Assembly (NCBI RefSeq): GCF_043290135.1
Contig: NC_134705.1
Span: 41,719,771-41,783,770, forward strand
DNA length: 64,000 nt
Direction of reading: 5' to 3'
DNA from: Rhipicephalus microplus
Lineage: Eukaryota > Arthropoda > Arachnida > Ixodida > Ixodidae
In this document: positions 27,075 through 38,596 of the stretch, in pieces
How positions within the stretch are numbered: position 1 is the stretch's first letter
Layout of the letters: every line of letters begins with the position of its first letter
Notes under the pieces: model-generated
What the model saw: the letters and a program-made list of their open reading frames with translations, nothing else
Told to the model about the DNA's origin: nothing
Databases searched by the model: none
Program-made: the position numbers and the translations under genes

Positions 27075-28792
27075 TTTTTTTTTCTTTATTGGCGGTTAAA
27101 CTTCACGAACGGGTTGCTAAGATAATTATGTTACAATTCACAACGAACAATACAAAAAACTTGAAAATAACTAAGCCCGTCAAGCATTACTATAACACAT
27201 ATCGCCCTAGAATTCCTTCATGGTCAGTAGGGCTTCTACCCTTTCTACCCATAAAGGTACACTTTCGTCTGTTCTTACTACCTCGAGTAATCCTGAGATG
27301 CTTTCTTTAAAATACTCTCTTGCTGGTCTTCTGTCTGGGTCACGATGAAATCCAGCCATTCTAGAGCGCCATATACTGTGCGAGGCAGTCATCATGATAA
27401 AATCGAAAGGTAATTCATCCTCATTCTCTATTGCCAAATACCTAATCCCATGAGGGTCTAACGGAAACTCTTTTTTTATTGTCCTTTGTAATACATCCCA
27501 AAATTAAACTCCTTCCCAACAGTGCAGGAAAACATGGTCAATAGTTTCCGGTTTCTTACGGATTAGACAGTGAGATCCCCAAGGCATATAAAACCCACGC
27601 TCCTCTAGGAAGGTTCTTACAGGAAGTGTTCCAGTGTGTAATTTGAAAAAAAAAAAAAACGTTTTCGCACTTGGAGCTGCTGGCATTTTTTAACTCGTTT
27701 AAGTACATTCTGACCCTTGCGTGCTGTATATAGCGCTCTGTACAGTGGGATGGGGAGCATTGTGTCACATAAATCTTTGTACAGTTTTTTCTTTCCAACA
27801 GACCACAGGTAGTCAGTTGAAAAACAAACACACAAAAACCGCACGCTGGCCACAACTTCCTTCATGTATCCTTGCACAGCCCCTGGGGTAACAGGAGTGC
27901 TCACAACAAACTCGGGTAACAGTCTACTTAGTCTTGTTTGACACACTGTTAGTAGGAGAGGATCTCTTGTCTCACGAAAAAAGAAAAACCTATTTACTAA
28001 CTGCTTGATAAACAGATGTCCTAGCCCAAGGCCTCCACACTTCACCAGTCTAAGCAAATTCGTGCGACTGCACCTTTCCCAGTTAGACCCCAACAAAAAT
28101 ATTGCAAACACCCGATGTAACTTTACCAAGTAATACATATTTCCTTTCCAAAGTGAAGTGCTGCTTTAGGCTTGAAAAAAAAAGTGATCGCTCCTCGCAA
28201 ATGGTTGGTGCATAAACACACCGTATACGCCACTGACATTCACTGAAAACAAAATCACAGCAAACCAATCTACCAGACGGGCAAGAGAAGGTATCTTGCA
28301 CTACCAGACCGGGTAACTTCTTAATGAACAAAACACAGCCTGCAGACGTGCCTATTGCTTGACTTACAATTGCATAGTAACGCGCCGTAAACCTCAGCAC
28401 CATGCCCCGGGTCTCCTCCTCACCGTCTACTTTTGTTTCTTGTAGAGCTAGTATATCCAGATCATGATCCACGAGCAGCGTGTACACTTGGCTCTGTTTC
28501 CGCTTGGCGGCAAGACCTCCAACACTTAACGTTGCCACTCTAAGTTTCGGTGCAAAAGCCATGTCTACACAGTGAAGAAGTTAGACCGGGGCATGATGAT
28601 TACCTTCAGCGTCTAGCATAGAGCTAGACATCTTCGGAGCCTACAGGTGGACTCGTGCCGCTGGAGGACAAAGGTGGCCAGTGTTTGTCCAAAATCGGGT
28701 TGGGACGCAGCCTTGTGCTGCTGCGTCTGAACAAAGTCGCCTTAGCAGGTGGCCCCTCTTCATGCTTTTCACTGGACACCTCTGAGTGGCTA
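27075..28792 (-). mobile_element. L1-like LINE, internally deleted, with poly(A) tail
   Basis: The minus-strand 3' end has the signal AATAAAG followed by about ten A residues (27092-27075). Upstream lie the C-terminus of ORF2, the first half of its endonuclease, and about 50 codons of the end of ORF1 (28624-28780, ending in TAG). The reverse transcriptase is absent. The 5' side is cut by the I-clade LINE that starts at about 28793. Confidence 0.82.
27207..28562 (-). pseudogene. L1-like ORF2 with endonuclease joined to C-terminus (RT deleted)
   Basis: ATG at 28562 opens an endonuclease: LRVATLSVGG, ALQETKVDG, and a RIRCVYAPT strand at about residue 115. At about 28140, where the GDFN motif should appear, the sequence jumps to the C-terminal region of the same type of protein (FLLGSNWERCSRTNLL, CGGLGLG). 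It runs on in shifting frames to a Cys/His-like end (IDHVFLHCW) and a stop at 27207. The join removes the rest of the endonuclease and the whole RT, about 600-700 residues if it was of usual length. The remaining frames are shifted at least twice. Confidence 0.8.
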
Positions 28793-29266
28793 TGAAGGAG
28801 GAAAAGGAAGAGAAAAGCGCTGTCCCGTTACTGCCTCTCTGAATGAGGGCACCTCCACAGGAAAGCGCAGGGAAGGGGGAATGGGAATGAAAGAGTCAGA
28901 AGAGGTAAGAATAGAGTGGTGAAATGCATTCGATCACTGGCCCCGCGCATGCGCGAAGAAACAACGCAGCACACGCAACCGAGTGAAAGACCGCCGAGAA
29001 GCCGGAGACGATGAATGCGCCTGAGTAGTGAAAAAAAAAGTCACTCACACGCACACACACACCACTGAACAGGCAGGAAGAAGTTTTGGGCGCTCCGCAA
29101 CCACAAGGGGAGGGGAGGGAGTGTCCGCTCCGACGGGAGAGGCTCCGTAGGAGAGAAGAAGGCCGTCAGGCAGGTGGGAGTGGCTACATAACAGTCACGT
29201 GGTACTCCGAGGGGGCGTGGCGCGCGGCACAGTAAACAGCAACACGTGGGTTTGTAACGGGCCTCT
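28793..29266 (-). other. 3' untranslated region of the I-clade LINE
   Basis: No ORF is seen. It contains a CA-rich stretch near 29047-29062 and a T run (minus) near 29031-29040, and closes with the tail described for the element. Confidence 0.6.
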
Positions 29267-32200
29267 TTAGAGGCGCGTGAAAAGGTTCGCGTCGCCAAAA
29301 AAGTCTAGGAGCGCATAGAACGCCCGGCGAAGTGTTGCAACATTCGCCGAGGGGAACAGCAAGTGTTCTGCACTCACGTGTGGCAGGCCGAGTTTCCCGT
29401 AGCTGTCGCAGAGCCGGCGACGAATGTCTGCGTATCCTGGGCATTGGCACAAAATGTGTTCAACGGTCTCCTCTGCCGGACACTGCACACACGAAGGGCT
29501 GCCACTGCCACGCTGTTTGGAGAGCAGTTGAGCTGTTCGGCCGCATCCAGCACGAAGGCGCAGCAGGAAAACACGAGCACGCCGACCAATTCCCTTTGAC
29601 GGCAGGCGGGCGACAGGCTTGCCGGCTGCTGTGCGGGGGTCTGGGTGTAGAGATCGGACGTGGCGTGCGATTATGAGTCGCGCCACATCGTAGTCCCGAA
29701 CGAAGTTCGTTGTGGGAGTGGAGGGGTCGTGGGCGTCCCTTGCGAGCTCGTCGGCTGCCTCGTTGCCACGCACTCCGACGTGTGAGGGCACTCACTGAAA
29801 CGACACATCACACCCACTGCGGACGATCACGGTGAACTTGCGCGTGAGGCGCTGTGCGATCGAAGAGCCATTTTCGCCCCTCGCAAGGGTGAGGAGGGCC
29901 GCCCGAGAGTCGCAGAAGATGACGGCCGAAGACGGGAGGAGCTCGGCCAGCTGATCGGCCGCAAGGTTCAGAGCCGCGAGCTCAGCGGTCGTCGAAGTCG
30001 CCGGGAGTGGAAGACGACACTTCCTCTCGTCTCGTAGCACCGGAATGACGCTGGCAGCAGCAGCGGAGCCGTCCCCCTTCACCGAGCCGTCCGTGTAGAG
30101 ATGGAGGTGGCCGGAGTAGCGCTGTTCGATCAGTGCGCAGGTCTCCTGTAGAAGGGCAGCCCGAGGTGTGTGCCCCTTGCTGCGTACACCCGGAACCCTG
30201 ATCGAAATGGGCAGCCGGGAGTCCCAGTGAGGAGGGATAAGCAGGAGACCTGCGAAAGGGGTTCCCGAGATGAGGCTGGCATACTCCAGTGCGCTGCGGC
30301 CCATACCAGTGTCGGGCAGCGATAGCAGACGATGGACGAGGGCCTTTCCCCCTCGCGTCATGTGCATGCGCTCGACGTGACGCAGAGCACAAGCCTTGGC
30401 TCTGAGCGAGAGGGGAAACTGATTCGTTTCTGCATAGGTCACTCCCACTGGAGACGCCCGAGGCATTCCAAAGAGGCGGCGGATGACGCCGCGATGTGCC
30501 GTCTCGAGGGTATCCCATTGAGGCGGTCGCAGGGTGATGCAGGAGAATGCGTAGAGGGCCCTCGCTCCGGCGACGGCGTTGTACATCCTCAGGGCAAGGT
30601 CCGGGGAACAGCCTTTGCCCCTCGCGAGGAGAGAGGATGCCGCTCCTGCGACTCTGCGACAGCTTAACCGGTGGCTGGCAACGGCTGGCTTCCAGCTCAG
30701 GCGGTGATCGATCGTGATGCCGAGGTATTGCACCGATCGTCGCCACGGCAGAACGCGTCCCCGGAACTTGAGGCGGCCGACCTCGTATCGCCCCTTGAGA
30801 GTTGGGTGGACGAGAAGCGCTTCCGTCTTGGCCGTGGAGAGCTGAAGCCCAATGCTCGTGATGTAAGCATCCACGGCCTCGAGAGAGCGGTTGAGGCTCT
30901 GTCGCACCTGCAGCCCGCGCAAAGTGGGTCCACTCGCAAAAAGGGCGATGTCGTCCGCATAGATGGCAATGCGCACCTCGTACTCCAAGTCTCGTGGGAT
31001 GTAGTCCACGATGCGCGCGAGGGCGAGGTTGAACAGCATGGGGCCCAAGATGCTGCCCTGCGGCACACCGGCAGTGGACGGGCGAGGCGCGCTGAGGTCG
31101 CCACCAATGCGCACACGGAACGTTCTGCCCCCGAGGAACTCCTCGACGTACCCGAGAAGCCTGCCACACACACTCATAGCACGAAGAGCGTCCAAAACGG
31201 CCGCATGAGGCAGGCGATCGAAGGCACTCTTGATGTCGAGGAGAACCAAATATCCGGCTTCACCGCGGAGCTTTGCATCCTCCAGCGTGGTGACGACGTC
31301 GGAGATGCAATCCGCAGTTGACCGGTGACAGCGGAAGCCGCTCTGGACGTCCGCCAGGAAGTTGAGGGACGCAGCAATCCACTCGAGTCGCTTGAGGGCC
31401 ATGGCTTCCATCACTTTCCCGGCAGCTGATGTAAGCGAAACCGGCCTGTATGAGGTCGGTTCCGACGCGGGCTTGCCCTTCTTGCGCACCGGAACGACGA
31501 TCGCCTCCTTCCACGTCGCCGGAAACGCACCCGAGCGCCAGACGCTGTTATACCCCTCGAGCAGGCCAGGAAGTTGGCCGTCGTCGAGGTTTCGCAGCAT
31601 CTGGTACGTGATGCCGTCGCTGCCAGGCGCAGAACGGTTCCTCCGCGTGGAAAGGACGTGGCGCAGCTCTCCGATGGTGAAATCCTGCGTGCAGAGGGCC
31701 TCTATATGTCGCACAATCTCCGACGTGGGGAAAAACCGCTCGGGAGCGAACAGTTCCGGCCGGTGATGCGCTGGCAGAGGGGGAAGCTGCACTGTGTCAG
31801 GGGGGAGGACAGGGGCGTTGAAGGTGTCGGCGAGCAGTTCCGTCAGCTGAGCCGTGCTCAGCTGCAGGGCGATCGCGATGGAGAGGGCCTGATCTTGCGG
31901 GACCCGTTGTCGCAACATCGCTCCGAACACCCGCCAGGCGCGCCGGTTGTAGCGCTGCTGTTCGAAGGAGCGGCAGAGGCTGGACCAGCTTTCGGCGTAG
32001 CGATGGTGGGCGTGGCGCCTGCACACCGCGTCGATGCGGTTGTAGACGGTCCAGTCCTCCGCCCTCTCAGAGCGCTCAGCCCGGCGCTGAGCACGATGAC
32101 GAGCAGCCCGTAAGTTGAGCTGCTTGATGTCCGGCACCGGCGTGTTGGCGGGAACACGGCACTTCACCGTAGCCTCGCGCGCGCACTCGGCTATGTGCGT

Positions 32201-33874
32201 AAACACGTCACCCGCGACTGGCACTGAAGCACACAGTTCGCGAAAGCGTGAGAAGTTTACCACCGAGTAGGCGCGCGTCTGATCAGGCTGGGCGCAGAGG
32301 GGCTCGAGGCAGATGGGGTAGTGATCTGACCCCTCCGTGTCGGGGCTTCGGGACCACCGGTAGCGGCAGTCTTCCGTCACGAAGGAGAGGTCGATCGCAC
32401 TGGGAGCCGAGCCGCGCCTCAGGAAGGTGTTCCTGCCATCGTTGAGGAGATGGAGACCGGCGGCGAGGGACGCATCCAACACCTTGCGGCCCGGGTTGTT
32501 CACTCCCGCACTTCCCCACGCCGTGTGGTGAGAGTTGAAGTCACCGCACACAACTGCCGAAGCACCGAGATGGTCCACCAGTCGCACGATAAACTGGGGG
32601 GCCCAGAGTCGAGGGTAGCGCACATAAACACTCGCTATTGCCGTGTCTATAGCACCAACGCGCACTCGCACAGCAACGCACTCGACGCCGGGACACAGAA
32701 TATCGGCGATGTCAACTGATGACTGGGGAAGTCGCGCACGCACATAAATGGACGCGTGAGAGCATCCCGGCCGATGCAACAGCTGTGTGCAGTGGGGGCT
32801 GACACAGTCGGGACGTTCACACTCGGTCGCACTGTGATAGGCCACATGTCCGGGGATATTGAGCTCCCCAGCACGAACGTGCGTTTCCTGAAGAGCCAGG
32901 ACATCAAGTTCGCGCTGGGGAAGTGAGCGCACAAGCTCACGGTGATGGCGGCGGAGAGAACGGACGTTCCATTGGAGTATCCGCGGCCGTGGCTTCCTTG
33001 ACGCACTATCCATGGTTAGCTTGCCCGGGGCCTCTGTGATTGGAAGAGGGGGAAAGCTTGCAAAGCCCGCCTGGGGGGAGGGGGAGACTCCAGATGTTGA
33101 GGGGAGTGGCACCTCCCCTCTTAGTGGCCCGCTCAGTCCCTTTAAGGAACCCGCCGGGAGAGGGAGGGGGTTGTTGGCCTGAGGGGAGGACGGGGGGAGA
33201 CAAGCAGTTGACCCACGCTCGCCTCGGGAGAGGGTTGTGGCATATGCGCCACTCTCTCCAGTGACGTCAGGACTGGGGAGGACTGGTTGGGAGAGGAAAC
33301 CAGTTTGCGGCTGCATGGATGGATCGCGGGCAGGGTTGGTGCCGGTAGCTGCAGCAGACGACGCTCCCTGCTCAGGCTGTTCCAAGCTGACGACACTTTC
33401 GCTTTCGGAGCTCGGTGAGGTGGCGGGTGTCTCGTGCTCCCAGGAGGAGGAGGAGGACGAAGACGTCGTGGGAGAGGAGGAACTGGCGCCACTGGTTTCC
33501 TTGTTGCTGGGCGGTGACTGCGACAAAATCTCGTCAGTTTGTGTGGCCGTAGAAATGGCCGCTGGCTTGGTAATGGCCGCCGCACGGCCTCCTCGGTGTC
33601 TTTGTGTGGCAGCCGGCCTCTTGGGCGGTTGCTGGCGCCGTGGACGTGGTCGAGTCTGTGGCCTGGACGTAGGTGTCTCCTCCGGTTTCTCCGCGGAGTA
33701 GGAGCCTTTGCGAGCCAGTCGGCGGCGGGCCCTGGTGATTCGCAGGCTGGCCGCTTTGACGGTTGGGCTAGGGCCACATGTTTGTGGCGTGGAGTCCACG
33801 TGGTTGGCGGCTTCGTTGAGGTCTGAGTGGAGAGCCTCGGAGTTGTGCGACGGCTCGTGGTTGCCGTCGGCCAT
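29267..33874 (-). pseudogene. LINE ORF2: endonuclease, RT and RNase H, one nonsense codon
   Basis: A single frame of 1535 codons interrupted only by TGA at 29794-29792, inside RNase H. There the usual Trp before VPSHVGVRGNEAADELA has become a stop (TGG to TGA). Residues 1-290 are low complexity (Ser/Pro/Thr). The endonuclease starts near residue 300 (RILQWNVRSL) and has LALQETHV, a CGDFNSHHTAWG strand and GSDHYPI. The RT has the usual SAPGSDGI start, PQGSILGP, and catalytic YADDIALF. RNase H has LYTDGSV, TAELAAL and FCDSRAA. A Cys/His cluster follows (CVQCPAEETVEHILCQC). All catalytic residues that I can see are intact, so one base change separates this from an open ORF2. Confidence 0.92.
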
Positions 33875-34069
33875 GATAAGTGGCGACAGACCTCAAATGA
33901 GGTTGGAAAGAGGAAAAAAAGGGGGTGGGGATAAGAAAACAAAGAGTTAAAGCTACATACTGCTCTGCCCCCTTAGAGCCCTGAGAAGGGCTACGCTCGA
34001 GAGCGCGATCCTGGGAGCAGAAAGAAAGAAAAAAAAGAGGACACGGGCGTGTTAAATACTTTATTTAAA

Positions 34070-35912
34070 TCAAAAGACTTGAAGCAGGGAAGAAAAACGA
34101 CGTCCGCTCCCTCCGAAAGACATCGGCCGTGTCCCACTGGACACCTCACGCTGTCCTGCAGACTGCTCGTGGGGTCTTTTGCTTGACGCCCCACCACTGA
34201 TACTCTCGCACGACACTGGAAGCTCGGTTAATTCCACCGGCTCAGGCTCCTTCGACGGTGTGCTTGTGAAGCCTTCTTCGGTTTCGCCGGCTGGCTCTTC
34301 AGTAACCTCCCCAGATTCTATGTCTGCTTGGGCTGTTGGTTCATCACCACCAGTCGGTTTGGCTGTACTTGTTGAAGCTTCTGGGTTCACCACGTCGCCT
34401 GCGCCTTTCGCCGCGTCTTCAGCCTCGGTCGCGTTCATCACCAACTCTGCTGTGTCTTCACCTTGAGCTGATCCTATAGCCGATGCGTACATGCGCATGC
34501 ACGCGTCTTCGCTGTGGCCAAACCGCCGACAACGCGAGCATCAGGGTACCTTACTGTGATGTTATGTTTGGGTCCAGGATTCGCTCCAGAAAGAATGATG
34601 CAGCACGCAAGTTGACAAACACACGCAGGACATCTTGACACACACGACAGGACTCAACGAATAGTAAAAGTTACCATTGACATAAGGGGTGCTACGCGAA
34701 ATAGTCAAGCAGTAGCGTACAGTTTTTTGTCGGAGCTGATGAGGTCACTGAGTCGAAGACGTCGTCCGTAGACCGTCTGTCCGATGCCGTAGCTCGGTTC
34801 TTGGTCTGGCCGCGTGAAGTCCCGGAGGTCCGCTCCGCGGCAGTTGATGCCGGGACGCTGCGACCAAGGGACCCGCTCCACGGTGGACGCCCTCGGCCTG
34901 TGCCTGCTCGTTGGCCGAACCCTGAGTGTGCCCGTCTGCACACAGCGTCAAGGCCTTGGCCCGGCCTCGTGCACGTTCCCTGGCCCGATCTCCTCGTAGC
35001 AGAACAGACGGGAGCGCTCTAAGTCGAGGCAGCAGAAGGTAGGGCTCCGGGTTCTCTCATGGACCGGACGCCCAGCGAAGAATAGCCCAGCCTTGGAATT
35101 CCGACCCTCGCGCACGTCCCACGCACTGGTCACGCTGTCTCGAGGCACGCCGCGCACACGATCGCCGTCCTCTTTGCCACCGAACGGCACATACGCGATT
35201 CGCCCCCGCACGGCGCACACATTCAAAAGGATCGACACACAAGTCGCCACCGCACGGCGCACTGTTTTGTTTTTTGTATATTTTAACCCCGCGCGCCATA
35301 TATTATGACACTTACACTCTCTTCGAACATGGCTGGTACCTTGGCAGCACAGACATTGCATTGGCCGACCAGGTGCAACCACAAGTGCCAGTTCACCAGC
35401 CACCCTGATTTGATGTGGGAGACCTTCAACCTTCACGCCACTATTGAGCTTAAAAGCACTGTCCGTGTAGTTGACCTCTTGTCGCTGACTCCTTGTACAC
35501 GCCAATTCTCCCTGGTGACTTGTACGACCTTCCCATAAGCCGCCAACGCCGTTCGCACGTCTTCATCGTTGACGCCATACAGCAGCCAATGAAGACGCAG
35601 CCGCACCTGCTGATCCTGCGGGTCTAGGATGATGCAGCGTTGACCCTTGACTTTCAGCTCCTTCACGTCCAGCAAGCGCCTCGTAGCGTCCGCGTTGTTC
35701 ATGGTGACTGCCCAGACATGGTTTATCTGGTAGGCTCCCAGTGCCAACACCTCCGGCAGTAGTTCTGTAGGTCAGAGCGCGTCTCGAAAATCTTCTACTC
35801 GATACGGTCTGCCACGCGCATCACCGTGTAAAAACACAGTGTTTTGGGCGACGCGTTGCTTGGGCAGTGGTGGCAAAATTACTTCGTATCCTGCGTCTTG
35901 CTCTTCGCTCAT
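34070..35912 (-). pseudogene. LINE ORF1, Gag-like, split by a solo LTR
   Basis: ATG at 35912 (context AACAGGATGAGC) opens MSEEQDAGYEVILPPLP. Frameshifts near 35770 and near 35470 separate a middle segment with an RRM-like pattern (LRLHWLLYGVNDEDVRTAL, AYGKVVQV) from a segment ending in a zinc knuckle (CLCCQGTSHVRREC). At 35310 the frame is cut by a 756-bp LTR insertion. After it, on the far side (34549-34070), a second knuckle of the form CSRCRRFGHSEDAC continues, then an acidic Ser/Thr/Glu-rich tail ending at 34070. The same overall plan is seen in the LINE ORF1 at 51896-54440. Confidence 0.82.
34555..35310. mobile_element. Solo LTR (756 bp) with 5-bp target duplication
   Basis: CTTAC is duplicated at 34550-34554 and 35311-35315. 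The insert starts TGTGATGTT and ends ATTATGACA, so it has TG...CA ends. It contains no frame with retroviral motifs. It splits the two zinc knuckles of the LINE ORF1. The orientation is not determined. Confidence 0.75.
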
Positions 35913-36050
35913 CCTGTTACCGCGGCTAGTATGTGCCGCAAACGCCACTCCTACGGAGCACAAGATTCTTGCGTCCGACGCGCGTGAGTGCCGACGAAAT
36001 AATGACCACTGTGCCACGCCGACAGATGGCGATTGTGTATTAAAGAAGTA

Positions 36051-36474
36051 GTCAAATCACAAAGTCACTGTTTAGCTTCAGTTCAGTTTGTTGTTTGCTC
36101 GAGATTGACGGGATCTGCACCTGCTACTAACATTTGCACATCTGATAAACACGAACAAGTGCTGCCTGTAATGATTGCCACTGCGATAATGGCGACAGCG
36201 CTATGTTTTTGCTGTAATTTACAACCACGAGAAAAAAAAAACACCTCAGTGGACCGAGGAGCAGCTAGAGTTTATCGACGATTACTGCCAAGTTCAATAT
36301 CCGTTTCTCGCTCCTTCCAAAGGGCGATATCTGTTCAGGCTTTATGACGCTTCGATGCTCATTCGATAGATACGCCAACACAATTGATTTTGATGTTCTT
36401 CGCGCAACGCACACCGCAGTCGTGCCAGTGCACCGTTGTTGTTCTGTCGTTAGGAACAGCTACATAACGGCTTG
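36051..36474. other. Unassigned stretch with one short possible coding remnant
   Basis: Positions 36240-36366 (+) read without stop as a protein-like segment (TPQWTEEQLEFIDDYCQ, then PFLAPSKGRYLFRLYDAS). I cannot place it in a family. The rest shows no feature. Confidence 0.3.
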
Positions 36475-36727
36475 CCCCGCCACGGTGGTCTAGTGGCTAA
36501 GGTACTCGGCTGCTGACCCGCAGGTCGCGGGATCAAATCGCGGGATGAAATCGCGGCTGTGGCGGCTGCATTTCCGATGAAGGCGGAAATGTTGTAGGCC
36601 CGTGTACTCAGATTTGGGTGCACGTAAGAGAACCCCAGGTGGTCAAAATTTTCACAGCTCTCCACTATGGCGTCTCTCATAATCAAATGGTAGTTTTGGG
36701 ACGTTAAATTCCACAAATCAATCATTA
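36475..36727 (+). repeat. Ruka-type tRNA-derived SINE
   Basis: The head CCACGGTGGTCTAGTGGCTA carries a pol III A box, and the body has the GGCCCGTGTACTCAGATTTG and GAACCCCAGGTGGTC segments that I know from tick Ruka SINEs. A 14-bp target duplication, TACATAACGGCTTG, flanks it at 36461-36474 and 36728-36741. The B-box region is duplicated in tandem (GCGGGATCAAATC, then GCGGGATGAAATC). The tail is AT-rich without a long poly(A). Confidence 0.92.
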
Positions 36728-36741
36728 TACATAACGGCTTG

Positions 36742-36986
36742 TCCAAAACGAATGAACGAATGCAGTGCGCCAGAAACATTATGCTATCATGTTGGTTCAG
36801 TAGGCATATGAATTGACATGTCTATGTTCTCGCATAAGAGCCAGCGAAGCGCCGGCGAGTGCGACCGGTGGCTGTCGGTGAGGCCAGGCGTACCTTTTGT
36901 GGAAGTGCTGCAAGCGCGTCCCATCGATGTGTGTCGCGTCTTGCGTGGACACCGTACACAATAAAAAAGGCTTTATTTAGGTTAAA
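36742..36986. other. Unassigned spacer
   Basis: No ORF, repeat or RNA gene is recognised, apart from an AATAAA-containing AT-rich end near 36960. Confidence 0.5.
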
Positions 36987-37001
36987 TGATGCCGCAGCTA
37001 T

Positions 37002-37869
37002 TTACCGCGTGCTTACAGGAGGTTTTCAGACGCCTAGAATGGGAACAGTTAGAGATAAGAGTTAATGGAGAGTACCTTAGTAACCTGCGCTTCGCCGATG
37101 ACATTGTATAGCTGAGTAACTCAGGGGACGAATTGCAACTCATGATTACGGAGTTAGACAAGAAGAGCAGAAAGGTGGGTCTTAAAATAAATCTGCAGAA
37201 AACGAAAGTAATGTACAACAACCTCGGAAAAGAGCAGCGCTTCGAGATAGGTAATAGTGCACTTCAAGTTGTAAAAGGCTATGTCTACTTAGGGCAGGTA
37301 ATAACCGCGGAGCCGAACCACGAGATTGAAGTAACTAGAAGAATAAGAATGGGGTGGAGCACATTTGGCAAGCACTCTTAAATTATGACAGGTAGATTTC
37401 ATTATCCCTCAAGAGGAAGGTATATAACAGCTGTACCTTGCCGGTACTTAGCTACGGAGCAGAAACCTGGAGGCTTACAAAAAGGGTTCAGCTTAAATTG
37501 AGGACGACGCAGCGAGCAATGAAAAAAAAATGACAGGTGTAACCTTAAGAGACAAGAAGAGAGCAGAGTGGATTGGGGGAACAAATGGGGGTTAAGGATA
37601 TCATAGCTGAAATCAAGAAGAAGTAATGGACATGGGCCGGGCATGTAGCGCGTAGACAGGATTTCCGCTGGTCGTTAAGGGTAACTAACTGGATTCCAAG
37701 AGAAAGCAAGCAGGTTAGGAGGAGACAGAAGGTTAGGTAGGCAGACGAGGTTAAGAAGTTTGCGGGTATAAATTCGCAGCAGCAATCACAGGACCGGGCT
37801 AACTGGCGGAACATGGGAGAGGCCTTTGTCCTGCAGTGGACGTAGTCAGGCTGCTGCTGATGATGATGG
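37002..37869 (+). pseudogene. RTE-clade LINE, 5'-truncated 3' end of ORF2
   Basis: It starts inside the RT, with the pattern IRVNGEYLSNLRFADDIV that is typical of RTE elements, so the catalytic FADD is included. It continues through INLQKTKVMYN and a TLPVLSYGAETWRLT segment, and ends in the RTE-type C-terminal pattern (FAGINSQQQSQDRANW, then EAFVLQWT). A stop follows FADDIV and several frameshifts occur after 37380. The 3' end is a short GAT/GCT-repeat tail without poly(A). A 15-bp target duplication, TGATGCCGCAGCTAT, flanks it at 36987-37001 and 37870-37884. It is a dead truncated copy. Confidence 0.9.
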
Positions 37870-37884
37870 TGATGCCGCAGCTAT

Positions 37885-38548
<664 letters not shown>

Positions 38549-38596
38549 CACTTTGTAAGACAATATGTCTGGAGAAACAGAATGAGGATAATTCGT

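Larger units (their letters stand above)
28793..36050 (-). mobile_element. Second full-length I-clade-type LINE
   Basis: ORF1 (35912-34070), a spacer of about 200 bp, then ORF2 (33874-29267) and a 3' non-coding region to about 28793 that ends in a purine/pyrimidine-biased tail (GAAGGAGGAAAAGGAAGAG on plus). The 5' limit is approximate, as I could not find a target duplication. ORF1 is interrupted by a solo LTR. The 3' end lies inside the L1-like LINE. Confidence 0.82.

Noticed and set aside
30671..31321. Long antisense ORFs over the LINE ORF2 at 29267-33874, including 30671-31321 and 33142-33942
   Set aside because: They are shadow frames opposite or beside the endonuclease/RT/RNase H frame.
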